NCBI GenBank assembly: GCA_030267565.1
Contig: BRXU01000001.1
Span: forward strand, 8,442,501 to 8,506,500
Origin: Pleodorina starrii
Lineage: Eukaryota > Chlorophyta > Chlorophyceae > Chlamydomonadales > Volvocaceae
DNA: 64,000 nt
Direction: 5' to 3'
Part shown: one piece after another, positions 47,039 to 59,800 of the stretch
Layout: the number at the start of each line of letters is the position of its first letter
Position numbering within the stretch: the stretch's first letter is position 1
Notes under the pieces: generated by a model
Told to the model about the DNA's origin: nothing
The model's input: only the letters and a program-made list of their open reading frames with translations
Database searches by the model: none
Program-made: the position numbers and the translations under genes

Positions 47039-47589
47039 TTGTCTCTTATATTGACGTAGGATTGTTGGCTGGAATGCGCAAAGTGATTGGATGATTGGAG
47101 GCCAGTCTCAAGAGTTGGGCAAAGAGTGTTGCAAATGTCGTACGCCCGGACGAGCTGTGACGTCTCTCCTTGGCTGGCAGATACATGCCTTGATCAAGCT
47201 GTGGCCCCTGATCAAGAGGTGGTGCTTTAAAGCTTCAAAGGAACCTTGTCAAGCTTATTGTGTCGATCAGGCCTGCCCAGCGCGCCAGCCACGCCAACTC
47301 GTCGGGTTTTCAGGGTTTCCGGGGCCTTCACCTCTAGAAGCTTTTCACTATCGGCGCCTTCACCTAAGCCATGCTGCTGTCATCTGTGCCTACAAGTCAA
47401 CGCCTGCGGGCCAGTCCAGGTGCGCTTTTTCGAACAACGGTTGACGCATCGACGACATGGGCGCACAAGTCCTCGACAGCCGTTGGAAGGACGGCGCGCC
47501 GGCGTTGTTGAACTTACGTGTTGCAAACCGTTGATTTCTATGCCCTGCGTCATCTTGTATGATCGTTGAGTGTGGCAAGCCGAGACGGC
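47039..47589. promoter_or_regulatory. Divergent promoter region SRX1 / membrane-protein gene
   Basis: 551 bp between two divergent start codons. It should hold both promoters and 5' UTRs. No clear TATA box or conserved operator can be named by eye. Confidence 0.45.
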
Positions 47590-50500
47590 ATGGTTGTAAC
47601 CGCTCTACCAATCCTCGCCGAATCCTGCTCCCCTTTACCGACAGGCGCTGGAGCTTGCAGCTCACGCTTTTGTCCGTCACTGCCAGCCGCTCGGGTCAAC
47701 CGGAGGCCCTGCAAGGTATGCAGGGGTGTCGGGATGTCGGGAATGCGCAGCGCAGTGAGCTCGGCCGTGAGGTGCGAAAGCAATGGAGCTCAGCCGTGAA
47801 ATGCGTTGATGCTTCAGAGCATAACCAATTATTTTACTTTTTGAATTACGCATGCGATGGCTCTCAAACGCCACATAATGTGGGCGCGTTGTACCGTTGC
47901 GGTCCGTTAATGTATCCGAGACCCGACGGGGGGAAGGCCAGAAGGCTTGGTAGCCCGGACACCTTCTCCTCCTTTGTGTGGAGGGAGGGAAGGAAGGGAA
48001 TAGAGGTTAGACGTAGCAGGCCAGGGCAAGACGCGGCACGGCACGGCGACAGTTGGGCAAATGCCTCCGCCAAGGGGCCTGAGGAAGCGCTTGCAAGCAG
48101 CCCTTGCTCCCGGCCTGCCGCACCACTGCCACCGCTGTCCTTTACACCAATCCCGATAACCCAAAGGTTCCGCGGGCCGCGACCCAAATTATTTTCTGCT
48201 TTCTTACACGCCCTGCCGCAGCCGGTGTGCTTCAAGGAGAACACGCCCGACAAGATCGATGACGCCACCACCACCCGCACCTCCGGCGTCACCACCGGCG
48301 GCGTCCCGCCGCGGTCGTACGGCACAGAGCCCATGATGATGCCGCCCGTCGGTGAGATGACGGGCAGCGTTGGGGGGGGGGAGGAAGGGTGCAGGCTCCG
48401 GCGTAGGTGCTTGCGAGGCGTGCTTGCGGCGGCGCGAGTCGGGTCAGCAGATCTGCACCCCTTCCCCGCTGTCCCCCTTCCCTTCGTCGTTGTTGTTGTC
48501 GTTGTCGCGATGTTGGTATCCGACCTGCAGCAGCATTGCCAGAGGGCGAAGGGCTCCGAGCCTCCGACCGGCGGAGTGACCCATGGGTCATATTCGCCGC
48601 CCTTTTCAAAAAGACTCGTGTCCGGTGAAAGGCCGCGGAGCGCGTACAAGCCCAACTGGCAACAAAGCAACCCAAGTAGCCCTGGTGCATACTGAACATT
48701 CCCAAGGCGCGTCATTTTCTTCCTCTTCCTCCTCTTCTTCTTTCGGCCCTACCCTCTCGCCCTACCCTCTCGCCCTACCCTCTCGCCCTACCCTCTCGCC
48801 CTACCCTCTCGCCCTACCCTCTCGCCCTACCCTCTCGCCCTACCCTCTCGCCCTACCCTCTCGCCCTACCCTCTCGCCCTACCCTCTCGCCCCACCCTAC
48901 CCGGGTGCAGCCCTGCGCAGCGTGAGCCTGGGCCCGGTGGCGTCTGTCATGTACCCGCTGCTGACGTACGGCACCGCCGCCGCCGCCGCAGCCGCCATCG
49001 TGATGCCGGCCACCGTCGGTGAGTCGGTGGGGTCGTTTAGGGCGTTGACAGTGTAGTTGGTAGTTGGGAGGGTTGGCGCTTGCGCGGTGGCTGTCGGTGG
49101 GTGGTTTCAGCGTTTGTCGTGGAGCTTCCCGTGGCCTTCCGGGCTTGCGGCTGGGGGGGTCTGGATGGGGGTCGTTCGTCGCGGCATGCGGCCCTCCGGC
49201 CCGCCCTGGTCCGCGGCAGCCATCGCCGATCGGGGATCAGCGCCAGTCGGGGCCGCCGCTGATCCACTCCTCCCGTCCTCCCTTTGCAACCCCCACCAGG
49301 CCCAAAAGCATTCCCTCGCCCCCCTCCCCTTTGCAAACGAAAAGCGCACCTCTGCTACTGCGGTTCTCTTACTCCTAACCCCTTTGTAAACGCCTGCCTG
49401 TTCTTCTTCATCCCCCAAAGTCCCTACACACCGCCCCGCCCTACACCGCAGGCAAGTTCGTGTTCCCCAGCGCCGTACTCACCACAGTCAACAAGCTGAT
49501 GATCCAGTGCGCCGGAGCCGCCCTCCTGCCCTCAGTCGTGGCCAAGCGCCAGATCAAGGTACCGGGTATGGCGGATGTACAAAACGGTGTGCACGGGATG
49601 GCATGTTGGACGGCCCATAAACTTCGTGTGTACAACTACGCTTCGAATCCCCACAACACGCGCTTGGAGGGGGAGCACTGTCGTGCCATCATCATCGTCA
49701 TCCGCCACCACCGCCACCGCCACCGCCCCCCCTCCCCCCCTCCCCCCCTCCCCCGCCCTTCCTGTCACAGCACGCCGCCGACTCGGGTATCCTCGCCTCC
49801 CCCACCTACAAGCAGATGGTGTCCGCCTGCCTGCTGGGGGGAGTGCTGGAGCTGGTGGTGTTGTCGCAGGTGGGGGAGGGAGGGTGTGCGGTGGGGGGGA
49901 GGGGAGGGGGGTTGGACCAGTGGGGAGGCGGTGGCGCCCCTCCCTTCCCCTTATTTGGTTGATCCCATTGGTTGGCTTTCCGGGGGGCTGCGGCTGGGGC
50001 TGCAGCAACCCGTGTCAACGACATAAAGCCTCCTCGTCGTCCATCCGTTTGGAGGGAGGGGTGGGGGATGGCACCCAGGCAGGGGGGCAGGCAGGCGCGC
50101 CGGTCCTCGCAACCGCTGACACATTCCACCTGCAACCCAACCCACAAGAAAAACAATCCGTTGCCCCCATCGCCGCCACCGCCACCGCCACCGCCGCCCC
50201 TCCCCCTATGTCCGACAACCCCCCAAAGGCCGTCTCTCTGCGCAATCCGCTGCTGGCCGCCACTGTGGGCGGACTGGCGGGACTGGCCACCCTCACCACG
50301 TCGTACACCCTCATGAAGGTACGACAGGACGACAGGACGAGCGCTCGCGTAGAGGTACAGACAGAACAGACTGCCCCCTCCGCCTCGCGCTTCGTTTCCC
50401 GCACATATCCCACACTCAACCATTTCCCCCTGCCCCCCCCCCCGCCACGCCTTCCCCTCCGCCGACACCTGCTGCCACCCCCCGCCCCTCCCCCGCCTTA

Positions 50501-52057
50501 CCCGCCTTCCCTGCTCCCTCCGCGCCCCCTCCGCTCCCGTATCCGGGTGCAGATCCGTGAGAGTGGTCAGCTGGTGCCCAGTCCGCGAGGTGTGCTGAGC
50601 GGCCTCATGTCGCTGCTGACCCCCGCCACCATCACCGCGGCCGCCTACTCACTCGCCACCATCGCCCTCACAAGTGAGTGCGGGTGCGGGAGAACGGGAG
50701 AGGGCGAGAGAGGAGAGGGTAGCGCTCGCTCTTGATGGAGGGAGGGGGGGAGGGAGGGAAGGGACAATGAGAGTCACGAGGGTGTCGCGAGAGGGACGGC
50801 GGGGACCGTCCCCTTTCCCGGTCTTAGCGTGTTTCGCCCGCCCCTCCCCCTCCTCGCTCCTTCCCCCCCTCACCTTACCCGCTCACCCATCTACTCACCT
50901 CACCTCACCCCCCACCCCGCCTCACATGTACCAGCCGCGGGCATCATGCTGTTCACCTCCGACCCCGCCACCCCCTCGCTGCTCTTCATCCTGCCCAAGG
51001 TACGACAACGTGTGTTTTGTACGACCATGTGTACGGTACAGCGTGCGCAACGCTGCGCAGTGCGGTTGCAGAAGCGGCGGCGGCGGCTGCCAAAGCGGGG
51101 ACTGGGACTGGCGGCCCGTTGCGCAATGTGTGTGTGTCACGTGCACACACACACACACTCACACACACACACATGGTGTGTTCGCCTTCTCGCAACGGCT
51201 GTACAGCCAGCAGCTGCAGCAGCTGCAGCAGCGGGTCGGCCCCTCCGTTGCCTCCCCCGCCTCCCTCGCGCCCCCGTTTCCGCTCCCCACACCCCCACCC
51301 CTTACCACCCGGCAGAAGCCCTCACTCTCACCTGATATTCTCCACCCACCTACCCACCCAACCACCCGTCGCGCCCTTCCTTCCCTCCCTCCCTCCCCTT
51401 CGCCCCCCCTTCCCCTCCCTGCAGGACCCGGTGCACGTGTTCTGTGCCCGCATCATGGGGGCCGCCACACTGGCCAACGCAGTCCTCATGTTTGTGGTCA
51501 AGCAGGCGGCGGATGACGGCCGCCAGGGTGAGAGGGCCGCGGCGCGTAACCGTGGGGGGCTGGGGGCTGGACTGTCGTATATCCTAGTTGGACTGGTGAT
51601 GTTGGACTGTCGTACTCGTTCGCCCTTCCCTTCCACCCCCCGTCCCCGTCCCCGCCCCCGCTCCCCTCCATTCGTGCTCTCTCCCCCCAGGCTCCCCTCT
51701 GTTCCGCAGTATCAATGGCGGAGTGGCCTCCTCCTCCGCCATCACAGCCGGAGTGCTGGGATACGGATTGGCGGTGAGCCGCGAGGTTGGCCTGGGGTGC
51801 TTAGAAGGGGTGCTTAAAAGGGGGCACGGGTCGCCGCACCCGAACTTTTCAGGCCAGGATGATACCAGTACCACCCAAACAATACTCCCCGGGTCACACC
51901 GACCAACCGCTCCCCTCTCCCTCTCCCGCCTCCCTCATCTGCCCCGTTTTGCCCACAGACCAACTGGGCCAAGTCCGTGCCGCACTTCTGGGCCCTATTC
52001 GGCACCATGGCGGCCACCGCACTGCTGTCTGGATACAACTGGATGACGGCGCCCTGA
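47590..52057 (+). CDS. Predicted multi-pass membrane protein, family not recognised
   Basis: Eleven exons: 47590-47715, 48222-48351, 48911-49018, 49452-49558, 49771-49869, 50229-50318, 50553-50673, 50935-50999, 51425-51527, 51691-51773, 51959-52057; phases agree, 376 residues. The first 42 residues (ending PAARVNRRPCK) are Ser/Pro/Arg-rich and may be an organelle-targeting peptide. Hydrophobic segments follow from about residue 90, for example ASVMYPLLTYGTAAAAAAA, LLGGVLELVVLSQ, LLAATVGGLAGLATLTTSY, TPATITAAAYSLATIALT, ARIMGAATLANAVLMFVV and FWALFGTMAATALLSG, suggesting about seven or eight membrane spans. The end is YNWMTAP. I do not recognise the family and assign no function. The exon 6 acceptor (50228) is the weakest junction. 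The spacing of nearly one helix per exon supports a real gene. Confidence 0.75.
48747..48889. repeat. 13-bp minisatellite, 11 exact units
   Basis: Eleven copies of CCCTACCCTCTCG in the intron 48352-48910, just before the acceptor at 48910. It supplies the pyrimidine-rich tract of that intron. Confidence 0.97.
51145..51173. repeat. (CA)n microsatellite in the membrane-protein gene
   Basis: Two short ACAC runs inside the intron 51000-51424. Confidence 0.85.
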
Positions 52058-53711
52058 GGCGGTTGGGGGCCGCCGCACTGTGCGGTTGGTGGTTGGTGGT
52101 TGGTGGCTGGCTGGTGGCTGCTTTCGGCTTTTGTTTGGAGAGGGCGGCAGGACTGGGTCGTCTCGCGCAATTCCGCCGAGGGGCCCCTTGGGTCGCCTCG
52201 CACAGCGTCGATACGGTTTTGGACTTTGTAGCCGCACAGTATTGTACGGAGAAGAGGTTCATTTGGAGTGAGTTATGGGTTGGTTGAGTTGGTTATGTGG
52301 GTTGGGTTGGGTTTGGTTACCACCTGGCAGGCTATCGAGAGCATCTTTGCATTCCCCAAGTGGCGAGAAGCGGCTCCTGCAGGGTTCGGCGTTCCCCCAA
52401 AGCATTGCGAAGACGTTGGGGCAAGTGGGGCCGCCTGGTGGTTTTGGAGGGGCGATGAGGAGCGCAAGGGGGTGAGCCGGCTCCATGGAGAAACGCACAC
52501 GCTGTCGTACTCTGCACAGCCCTGCCACAGCCGCTGCCCAACCCACATCGCTTTCCTTTAGATGCCCTTCTGGAGTTTTTTTGTCAACTATCAAGATGTT
52601 TGGTCCGCTTTTGTTGCTGAAAAGCCCGGTGGGCGGCAGGTTGCTGTATCACATACGCGCCACTGCACGCAGCTTTGGTGCAGGAGAGATGCATCTGAGA
52701 CGATGAGGCGATGGGAGAGAAAGCCTGTTGAAGTATGAGAGCAAGCTCATTGACGGTTGTTGTGGTCATGCAATTGGTATCCTGGCGGCGTGTACATTAC
52801 GGTTGGTCTGTACAGCACGGTACGGGGGCGCTTGATCGCGGCCTTTCTCGGTCGGATCCGCGCCCGGGTCGGTTGGTCAGTTGTTTCGGTTGGTTGGTTG
52901 GTCGGTTGGTTTGTGGGAGCGTCCGACCCAGCTGGGACGAACCACAACAGCCTTGATCCATCCACGCGTCCCTCTTTTTCGCGTTGCTTCGTTTTCGTTG
53001 GCCAACATTTGTAACACCCATTCGCTGCAGCATGCTGTAAACGGCAAAAGACCTCCTCCTCCGGCTACGGGCTGGGAGCTGCCCCCTCCGCTGTGTTTCT
53101 CTCTCGCCACCCGGAGACCTCCCGCCGCTCCACACACACTCCCGAGCACGTGCCGCTGCGCTTTCGAGGATTCTTGACTTTATCCTAATTTGATTCGAGC
53201 GACCACCACCACCACCACCACCACCACCACCACCAGCAGGCGGCGTGAGGCTAAGCATCGGCGCGCACAGATTCTGTTGCTGCTCCACAACTCTCCACAC
53301 AGCAGAAAGGAACCAATCTTCTTGAGAGGCAACGACACCGTTAAACAGTTCAACAAAACATACCGCCGACGCCGCCGCTTCCTTCCGAAGCGCCCCTTCG
53401 TTTCACCCCCGCGCACCTCGCCCCCCTGCAGTCCCAGTCGCGCGGGGCGACCGAGGCGGCGCGGTATCAACTCGGCAAACGGCCCCGCCCCAACTCTCCA
53501 CTCGTCGGCCCGCCTCTTGCCGTCCTCCGGAGCCGCAGCAGCCTCCACCCCCGACCCCGACCCCTCAAGAAACCCACCAACAACGAGCCTTCAAGAACGA
53601 CTCGATCGCCTAGCCCGGCGCAACGGGCTAGGCCAGGCCTCCACCACCACCACCACCACCACCACCCCTGCAGCCACCACCCACAACAATTACAACCCCT
53701 CTGTCGGTCTC
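52058..53711 (+). other. 3' UTR and upstream region of the Gln-rich gene
   Basis: TGTAA motifs at 53010-53014 and 53036-53040 probably end the upstream mRNA. A (CCA)n run lies at 53202-53235. From about 53190 an open frame leads without stop into the next gene but has no ATG until 53712; part of 53240-53711 (including SLQERLDRLARRNGLG) may be coding through an upstream exon I could not place. Confidence 0.45.
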
Positions 53712-55061
53712 ATGTGGGTCCCCTGGTCCCTCTTGCTGACCCTGCTGGCCGTGTCGGTGTTCGTGCTCACCACCACCAGCCACATCGCCATCACAGCGGC
53801 CCTCCGCCACCAGCACCGGTATCAGTACCAGCTGGAGGCGCAGGAGCAGCTTCATCAGGAGCAGCTGCAGCAGCAAGAAGTGGAGGTCCGGCGGCACCAC
53901 GGCGGCGGCGAGCAGCACCAGCAGCACCAGTACCAGCAGTACCAGCAGCAGCAACAACAGCAGCTGCTGCTGTTGCAGCAACTGCACCGACAAGAGGCTG
54001 AGAGGCAGGAGTGGCTGCAGCAGTGGCAGCAGCTGCAGCAGCTGCGCGCCGCCGCCGCCGGCGGCGGTGACAGCGGCAGCGGCAGCGGCAGCGCAGCGCA
54101 GCGCCCGCCTGACGGCAGCGGCGCCGTCGCTGCCGCCGCGGCAGCGGCAAAGCTGCCGGAGGCGTCCGACCCAGTTTGGTTCCGCAATGTCGGCGCGGCG
54201 GCGGCGTCCGCCGCGGCGGCGGTCACGGCGGCGGCGGCGCCAGGTGACGCAACTAGCAGCAGCAGCAGCAACAGGGAGGGCGAGGGCGGAGGGCGCAACG
54301 GGCTTCTGGCCTCTGGCTTTGGCGCCATTGGTGGGCGTCGAGCGGCTATCGGTCGGGCGTTGCTGGGCATGCTCGACAGGGTGGGTGGCAGTTGGACTGC
54401 CGGTTGGAGGGACGCCGCGGGACCCCGGGTTTCGGAGCGTCCGGTTGCTGCCAGCCACCACGTTGCTGCGACCCGCGCCGGCGGTGAGGGTGTGGGTACG
54501 ACGCTGGTGGCGCTGACGCGGCCCCGGTTTGAACTGCCGACGGCCGGTTATTCCGCCGCCGCCGCTGCTGGCCGCGTCGCCGCTGGCGCGGTCGTCACGG
54601 CGGCTACCTCCGCTGCCGCCGCCGCCAGCACCAGCGCTGCCGCCGCTACCGTTGACGGCGGACCCGCCGCCGTCGGCGTCGCTGACCACGAGACCGCGGC
54701 GGCCCGCGGCCGCCAGGAGGAGCCGTACAGTGACATGTACGACGGACATGCCGTGCATACCGTTTGGGCGCACCCTGCCGACGATGTTGACGAGGGGGCG
54801 GAGGGGGAGGCGGTCCGCGGCGGTCAAGCCCGACTGCGCGGCGCGGCGGCGGGCGCCTGGGGAGCTGGCACGGGTGTTGCGGCTCACAGTAATGGCCAGG
54901 CTAGGGTCGGTGGGGGTGGAGGGGGTGGCCAGGGTGACGGCGAGTCAGCTGGCAGTGACGAGGGCGGCGAGACGGACGGCTGGGACGCCGAACAGTCAAC
55001 TTACGATGATTACGGCGGGCTGGCGGGCTGGGATTTGGACGTTGAGCCGCATGTTGCCTGA
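53712..55061 (+). CDS. Gln-rich protein with one N-terminal membrane helix, unknown function
   Basis: An uninterrupted reading frame ends at a TGA at 55059-55061. From the first in-frame ATG (53712) the protein begins with one strong hydrophobic helix (VPWSLLLTLLAVSVFVLTT), followed by a Gln/Glu-rich coiled-coil segment (LEAQEQLHQEQLQQQEVEV; QQQQQQLLLLQQLHRQE), an Ala/Gly-rich stretch and an acidic, Tyr/Trp-containing tail (GWDAEQSTYDDYGGLAGWD). The non-repetitive helix and tail argue that this frame is real; the opposite strand is also open but gives only low complexity. The frame is open upstream as well, so the true N-terminus may be longer. No family recognised. Confidence 0.45.
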   Translation: MWVPWSLLLTLLAVSVFVLTTTSHIAITAALRHQHRYQYQLEAQEQLHQEQLQQQEVEVRRHHGGGEQHQQHQYQQYQQQQQQQLLLLQQLHRQEAERQEWLQQWQQLQQLRAAAAGGGDSGSGSGSAAQRPPDGSGAVAAAAAAAKLPEASDPVWFRNVGAAAASAAAAVTAAAAPGDATSSSSSNREGEGGGRNGLLASGFGAIGGRRAAIGRALLGMLDRVGGSWTAGWRDAAGPRVSERPVAASHHVAATRAGGEGVGTTLVALTRPRFELPTAGYSAAAAAGRVAAGAVVTAATSAAAAASTSAAAATVDGGPAAVGVADHETAAARGRQEEPYSDMYDGHAVHTVWAHPADDVDEGAEGEAVRGGQARLRGAAAGAWGAGTGVAAHSNGQARVGGGGGGGQGDGESAGSDEGGETDGWDAEQSTYDDYGGLAGWDLDVEPHVA

Positions 55062-56847
55062 CGGCGGGTTCGTTTGGGGGCACGGTGCGGAGCCCTCCCG
55101 GGGCTGGGGCTGGGGCTGGGCCCTGGGCGGCTTTTGCTGGGGGAGCGGACGGGCGGGCCAGGAGAGGACAGGAAGGAGAAGCGCGGGGACGTAGCCCCTT
55201 GGGGGGAGGGCCAGTGCGACCAAGGCGGGGCCGCTGTGGGTGCGGCGCAGACCGCGCAGTCCGCCCATCGCCACGGCCTGGAGGGAGGGGAGGCGCGGAG
55301 CAGAGAGCTGATCGGCATCCGGCGCATGGGCAATCGGCCAACAATCAACAACAACCAACGAACAAAGCCGGTGTGGAAAGCGTGTTCGGGTGTCTCCCGC
55401 TGCTGTCTCGCTGGTCGCCGAACCTCTGCCGCCCTGGTGCCCCCCCTGCAACCTGGTAGCACATGGGGCAGCAACAACCTGCCGCCGTTTGCCCGACCCC
55501 CGATGCACACAGCTTGTTGAGGCGGGGACAACACCGGTACGTGACTCCGAGGTTGCCGGACCAGCAGCGACTGGCAGGCTGGCTGGTGGTTGGCGGCAGG
55601 TGGGGCAGGCAGTGCCGCCGGCTCAGGCCGTCGGGAACACAAGCTGGCGCTGGGGCGCCGGGGCGATCAATTCGGGGGGTTCCGCTCATTCCGTTCAGGC
55701 CCTGGAGCCCTGTCACGCCACGCGCCACCAACCTGTCGCGCTCGTGGCTGCCCGGCTGGCCCCGCCCCCCGACTTTCACCACAGCTCCCGCCGCAAATGT
55801 GAAATGTCCCGAAGCTGCCAACCGCAGTGCAGTAATCATACCGTACTTCACGAGTCTTAGGGGGCGGCGATGGCTGCACTGGGTGTTATGGCCACTGTCG
55901 GCCGGCGTCATTCCGCACGTAGGCCTACCTCACGCGCGTCATTCGCAGGACCAAGAATGGCAATTAAGTACGGCGCTACGAGGGCTCTCATGTCACGTTG
56001 ACGGTTACTGAACACAGTACGATATGAAGTAAGTGAGCACCTCCCCGACCCCACGTCACGTCGTCAGGGCTGCGGTGCCCGCCGCAAAGCCGAGGCTGTC
56101 TTGCTGTATGTCAGGTCCCCCGCCGCTCACAAGATATACCGAAGCTGGATGCGAAGGTAGCTCGCTCGCTTCCGTCGGTTAAAAACGTCCGCCGCAGCCC
56201 CGGAAAAAACCACGACGTTCCACGTTATTCCGCAGCACACGTGGCCCGCTAAGCAGCACGCGTGTCCAGGCCGGTCGCCTGCCAGACCGCGCTGGGCCGT
56301 GCCCAAGCCCGCGCACGGCCCTTCGCCGCTCGTCGTATCTCCCCCCAAGATCGCCGCCACCGATGCAGACCGACATTGTCTTGCCCCCGTCTGCGCCTGC
56401 CTTGCATGCACCCGGTGTCCGAAATAAATACGGTCTGCGCCCGCAGGCCACGCGCGAACGCGACTTCCTTCTTCAGCAGGGAACACCACCCACGCCAGCC
56501 AGCCGCCAATGCATGGCAGCCCGTGTGCTCCGTGCATAATTTAATTCTTGAACACTCCCCTATTCAGATTGCACTACATGCACATTGCTAGTGCTCGCTG
56601 CTCACGATGCGGTAATGTATAAGTGATGGACGCGCCGGTTGAGTGAGGTCACGGCCGCGCCCCGTCAAGCCATCCCGACTGCTTGCGAAGCGCAGCAGAC
56701 GTACCGGTACCTTAGCTTGCCCTCCAGCCCGCCTGCTGTCATCCCAGCCCTGCCCCATCTGACTTGCTGCCGGGCTAAGAAAGATGGGACGAAACGCTGC
56801 CCGGGGGGAGCGGCAAGACGCGGTGGAGTGGGTCCACAGCTGCTGGC
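55062..56847. other. Convergent intergenic region
   Basis: Nearly 1.8 kb between two converging genes. ORFs are short and lack motifs; no RNA gene or mobile element signature was seen. Presumably both 3' UTRs. Confidence 0.5.
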
Positions 56848-59800
56848 CTACGACTCCGGGTCCTTGTCGTCGTCGTCGTCAATGGCGCCGCCGCCGACGA
56901 CGACCGACACCGCCGCCAGCCCCTCGAAGGGCCGCCGCTGCCGCACCGTCGGGGAGCCCGAGGCGGAGCCGCCCCCGTGGCGCTGCAGCGAGGCGGCCGC
57001 CGAGGCCCCCAGCGCCGCCACCGCACACACCGCCGTCCCAATGGATGCGCCGGCGGTCTTCTCCTGCGAGAGCGACAGGACGACAGGGCGAGCGGGTAAG
57101 GGAGAGTGCCGGCCAGTGCAACCCAACCCAATCCGATCCACCCCAGCCCAACCCGACCCGCCCCTAGCCCGATACCCACCGCGAAGTTGAAGGCCACCGC
57201 CGCCAGCAGCGCTCCCCACCTCAGCCCCGCCTTGGCTGTGCCGCTGAGTCGCTCGTGCAGCAGCAGCTGGCACCAGGTCACCCCCACGTGCGCCACGCAG
57301 GACAGCAGCATCAGCTTCACAGCCGGCACGGACAGCTCGTGATCCACCTGCGGGGGAGGGTCGGAGGGAGGGCACAGAGACGGGGAGGGGAGGGGAGGGG
57401 AGCGTGAAATGCGGTCATGCGGACACGGTATGGTACGGGTTACACAAGAGGGAGAGGTGGGGGAGCCTTGTACGGTAACCATGGACGGGTCCTGGCTTGG
57501 CTCCGTTCCACCGCTGTGATCTCATCTCATCTCTCATTATTCCCCTTCCCTTTGTTAGTCCCACTCGCTCCCCCTGCCTGGCCCGGCCTCTCGCCCCCAG
57601 CCTCCCGCCCCCACTCACAATCTCCTTGCCCTCGAGCCCCACGAAGCCGACCAGCAGCACCGGCAGCGCGGGCAGCCAGTTGAGCAGCAGCGCGGTGGAG
57701 GCCGGACTCAGCGAACCCTCCGCCTCCGACACACAACGGATGAGGGAGGCCAGGGCGCCGAAGTCTACCGGGCAGCAGCAGCAGCAGAAGGGAGGGGAGG
57801 GCCCAGAGGTGGGCTAAGCCACAAGGGAGGGGGAGGTGGCAAGGAGCCACAAGATGGGTACAGGGCACGCGGCGAGGGGGTGACCATGGAGCTCCATGCA
57901 CGTCTCACAGAGCTCGCCGGCGGTCGCATTTCGCGGGCGAACATGCCGCATGCTGCCTGCTGCCTGCCCCGCTACGCACCGCTCCGCTCCGCTGCAGGAC
58001 ACGCCGCCATCAACTCAGCGGGCACAGCAGCTCAGCTCCGCCTCAGTCCTCCATTTCTGTGCGGACGACAAACCGCAGCGCTGGCTGGCTGACTGGCTGG
58101 GCTGGCCAGATGCACACGGGGCCGTCACGTGGTCACTTTTAGGGCTTCAGGGCCGCAATGGCGACGGCGCGACTCGGGCCACACCGCACCGCACCGCACC
58201 CCATCGCCAACGGCAGCGCGAAATGGAACGCAGACGCCCCCCGCTCTCCTCCTTCCCCTCTGCAGCCCTCTGCAGCGACCTCACCTCCCCCCGGCAGCCT
58301 GCCTCCCAGCGAGGGGTCCTCCTTCACCAGCCGCCAGCACGTCTCCGCCAGCTTGGACAGCGACCACAGGCCCAACATCAGCAGTGACAGCCAGGACAGG
58401 GTGCCGTCGAGCAGCAGCTCCAGCACTGAAGCAACACCGCACATACACACACGCAGGTCCGCAGTAGCGCCCGGGGAAACGAGGAGGGGCGAGGAGGGGC
58501 GGAGGAGCTTGGATGAGTGAGTGAGTGGGTGAGCGAGTGAGCGAGTGAGACGAGGGCCGGAAGGTAAGGGGCGAAGCAGCTGGGGTGTCCGGAGCGTCAG
58601 TGAGGTGGAGGGGGCCGCGTCGCTCTGTGCGCAGGAAAGTGGTGGGCGGATTGGGCAGCTGGGCTGCTGGGCCCCGAGTTGGTTGGGGGTTTTGGGGGAG
58701 AAGAGAGAGAAGGAGAGAGAGACACCGTCCGGTACTTCGCCCCTACCAGCTGCGAGGGCTGCCAGGGCTGCGAGGGCTGCGAGGGCTGACCCACCCACCC
58801 AGCCACCCACTCACTCACCCGTCGCCCCCGCCGCCGCGGCCACCAGCGGGATGATCTGCGGCGACAGCAGCCGCGACCGCTTCTCCGCCGCCACCGACAC
58901 CGCCGTGTCGATCAGCAGCGGCACCGCCGCCGCCCAGCTGAGAACCATGTTGACAGACGAGTGGAGCAGGGCGCTGTACAGCGTCAGCATCTGAAGTAGA
59001 TGAGCAGATACGGGCGCGATAGCGGCAGCGGCAGCAACAGGGGCGGGGGCGAGGGGCGGCGACCGGGTGGGCCAGGGCGAGGAAGACCTGAGTGCTGCCG
59101 CGCGCTCCGGGGGGGTATGTGTTGTGTGGCGTGCGCGTGCTGGCGCGCAGGGGACGTGTCGTGCGGGCCCAGATGAGACCCCCGGGACTGGCGAGTGGCG
59201 ACATTGGGAGGAAAGAGAGAAAGAAGACCGCAGCTGAGCGGGTTGGGTCGCGTTCTGGCGGCGCATCCTCAAACGCTTCCCAGGCCTTGGTCCCACACGC
59301 GCATTCCCCTCCCCACGCGCCAAGTACGTCCGGCGTGCTGCCGTCCGCAGCACATCACCCAGGCCATGCCGTGGCGGGTGCGTAACTGCGTATCTAATCC
59401 AGACTTTGGAGCTGACCCGCCCGCCCGCCCGCTCATCCAGGGTCGAATGGGCCTCCCCAGGTCCCCCTGCCGGCCCACTTTCCGCAGGTCAGAAAGAGGT
59501 GCCCGGCATCCCTTGCAGCGCTGTGCGTGCCCGCCTCCTCGGTGCCTGCTGCCCAGGTGCCGCGTCGACTCCAGCCCTCCTTAGCCTTAGCTCCAAAGCG
59601 ACGAGTCAGCAGACCCTGCCCGCCGCCGCCCCCGGCCCCCCCCTCTGCTCCCCGCCCCGCACACGGGGACCCCCACCTGCACACCGAAGAGCACGGCCCG
59701 CACGCTGCAGCCACGAAGCGACTGCAGCAGGTTCTCCGTGACCTGACGCGTGTCGAAAATGTCATAAGAGCTGGAAACCCAGAAGGAGAGGCATGCGGAC

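Noticed and set aside
48747..48889. Interstitial telomere suggested by CCCTA in the 13-bp repeat
   Set aside because: The unit is 13 bp, CCCTACCCTCTCG, without the telomeric period; it is an intron minisatellite.
53628..54887. 419-residue minus-strand ORF opposite the Gln-rich gene
   Set aside because: Low-complexity shadow; the plus frame has a proper membrane helix and a non-repetitive acidic tail.
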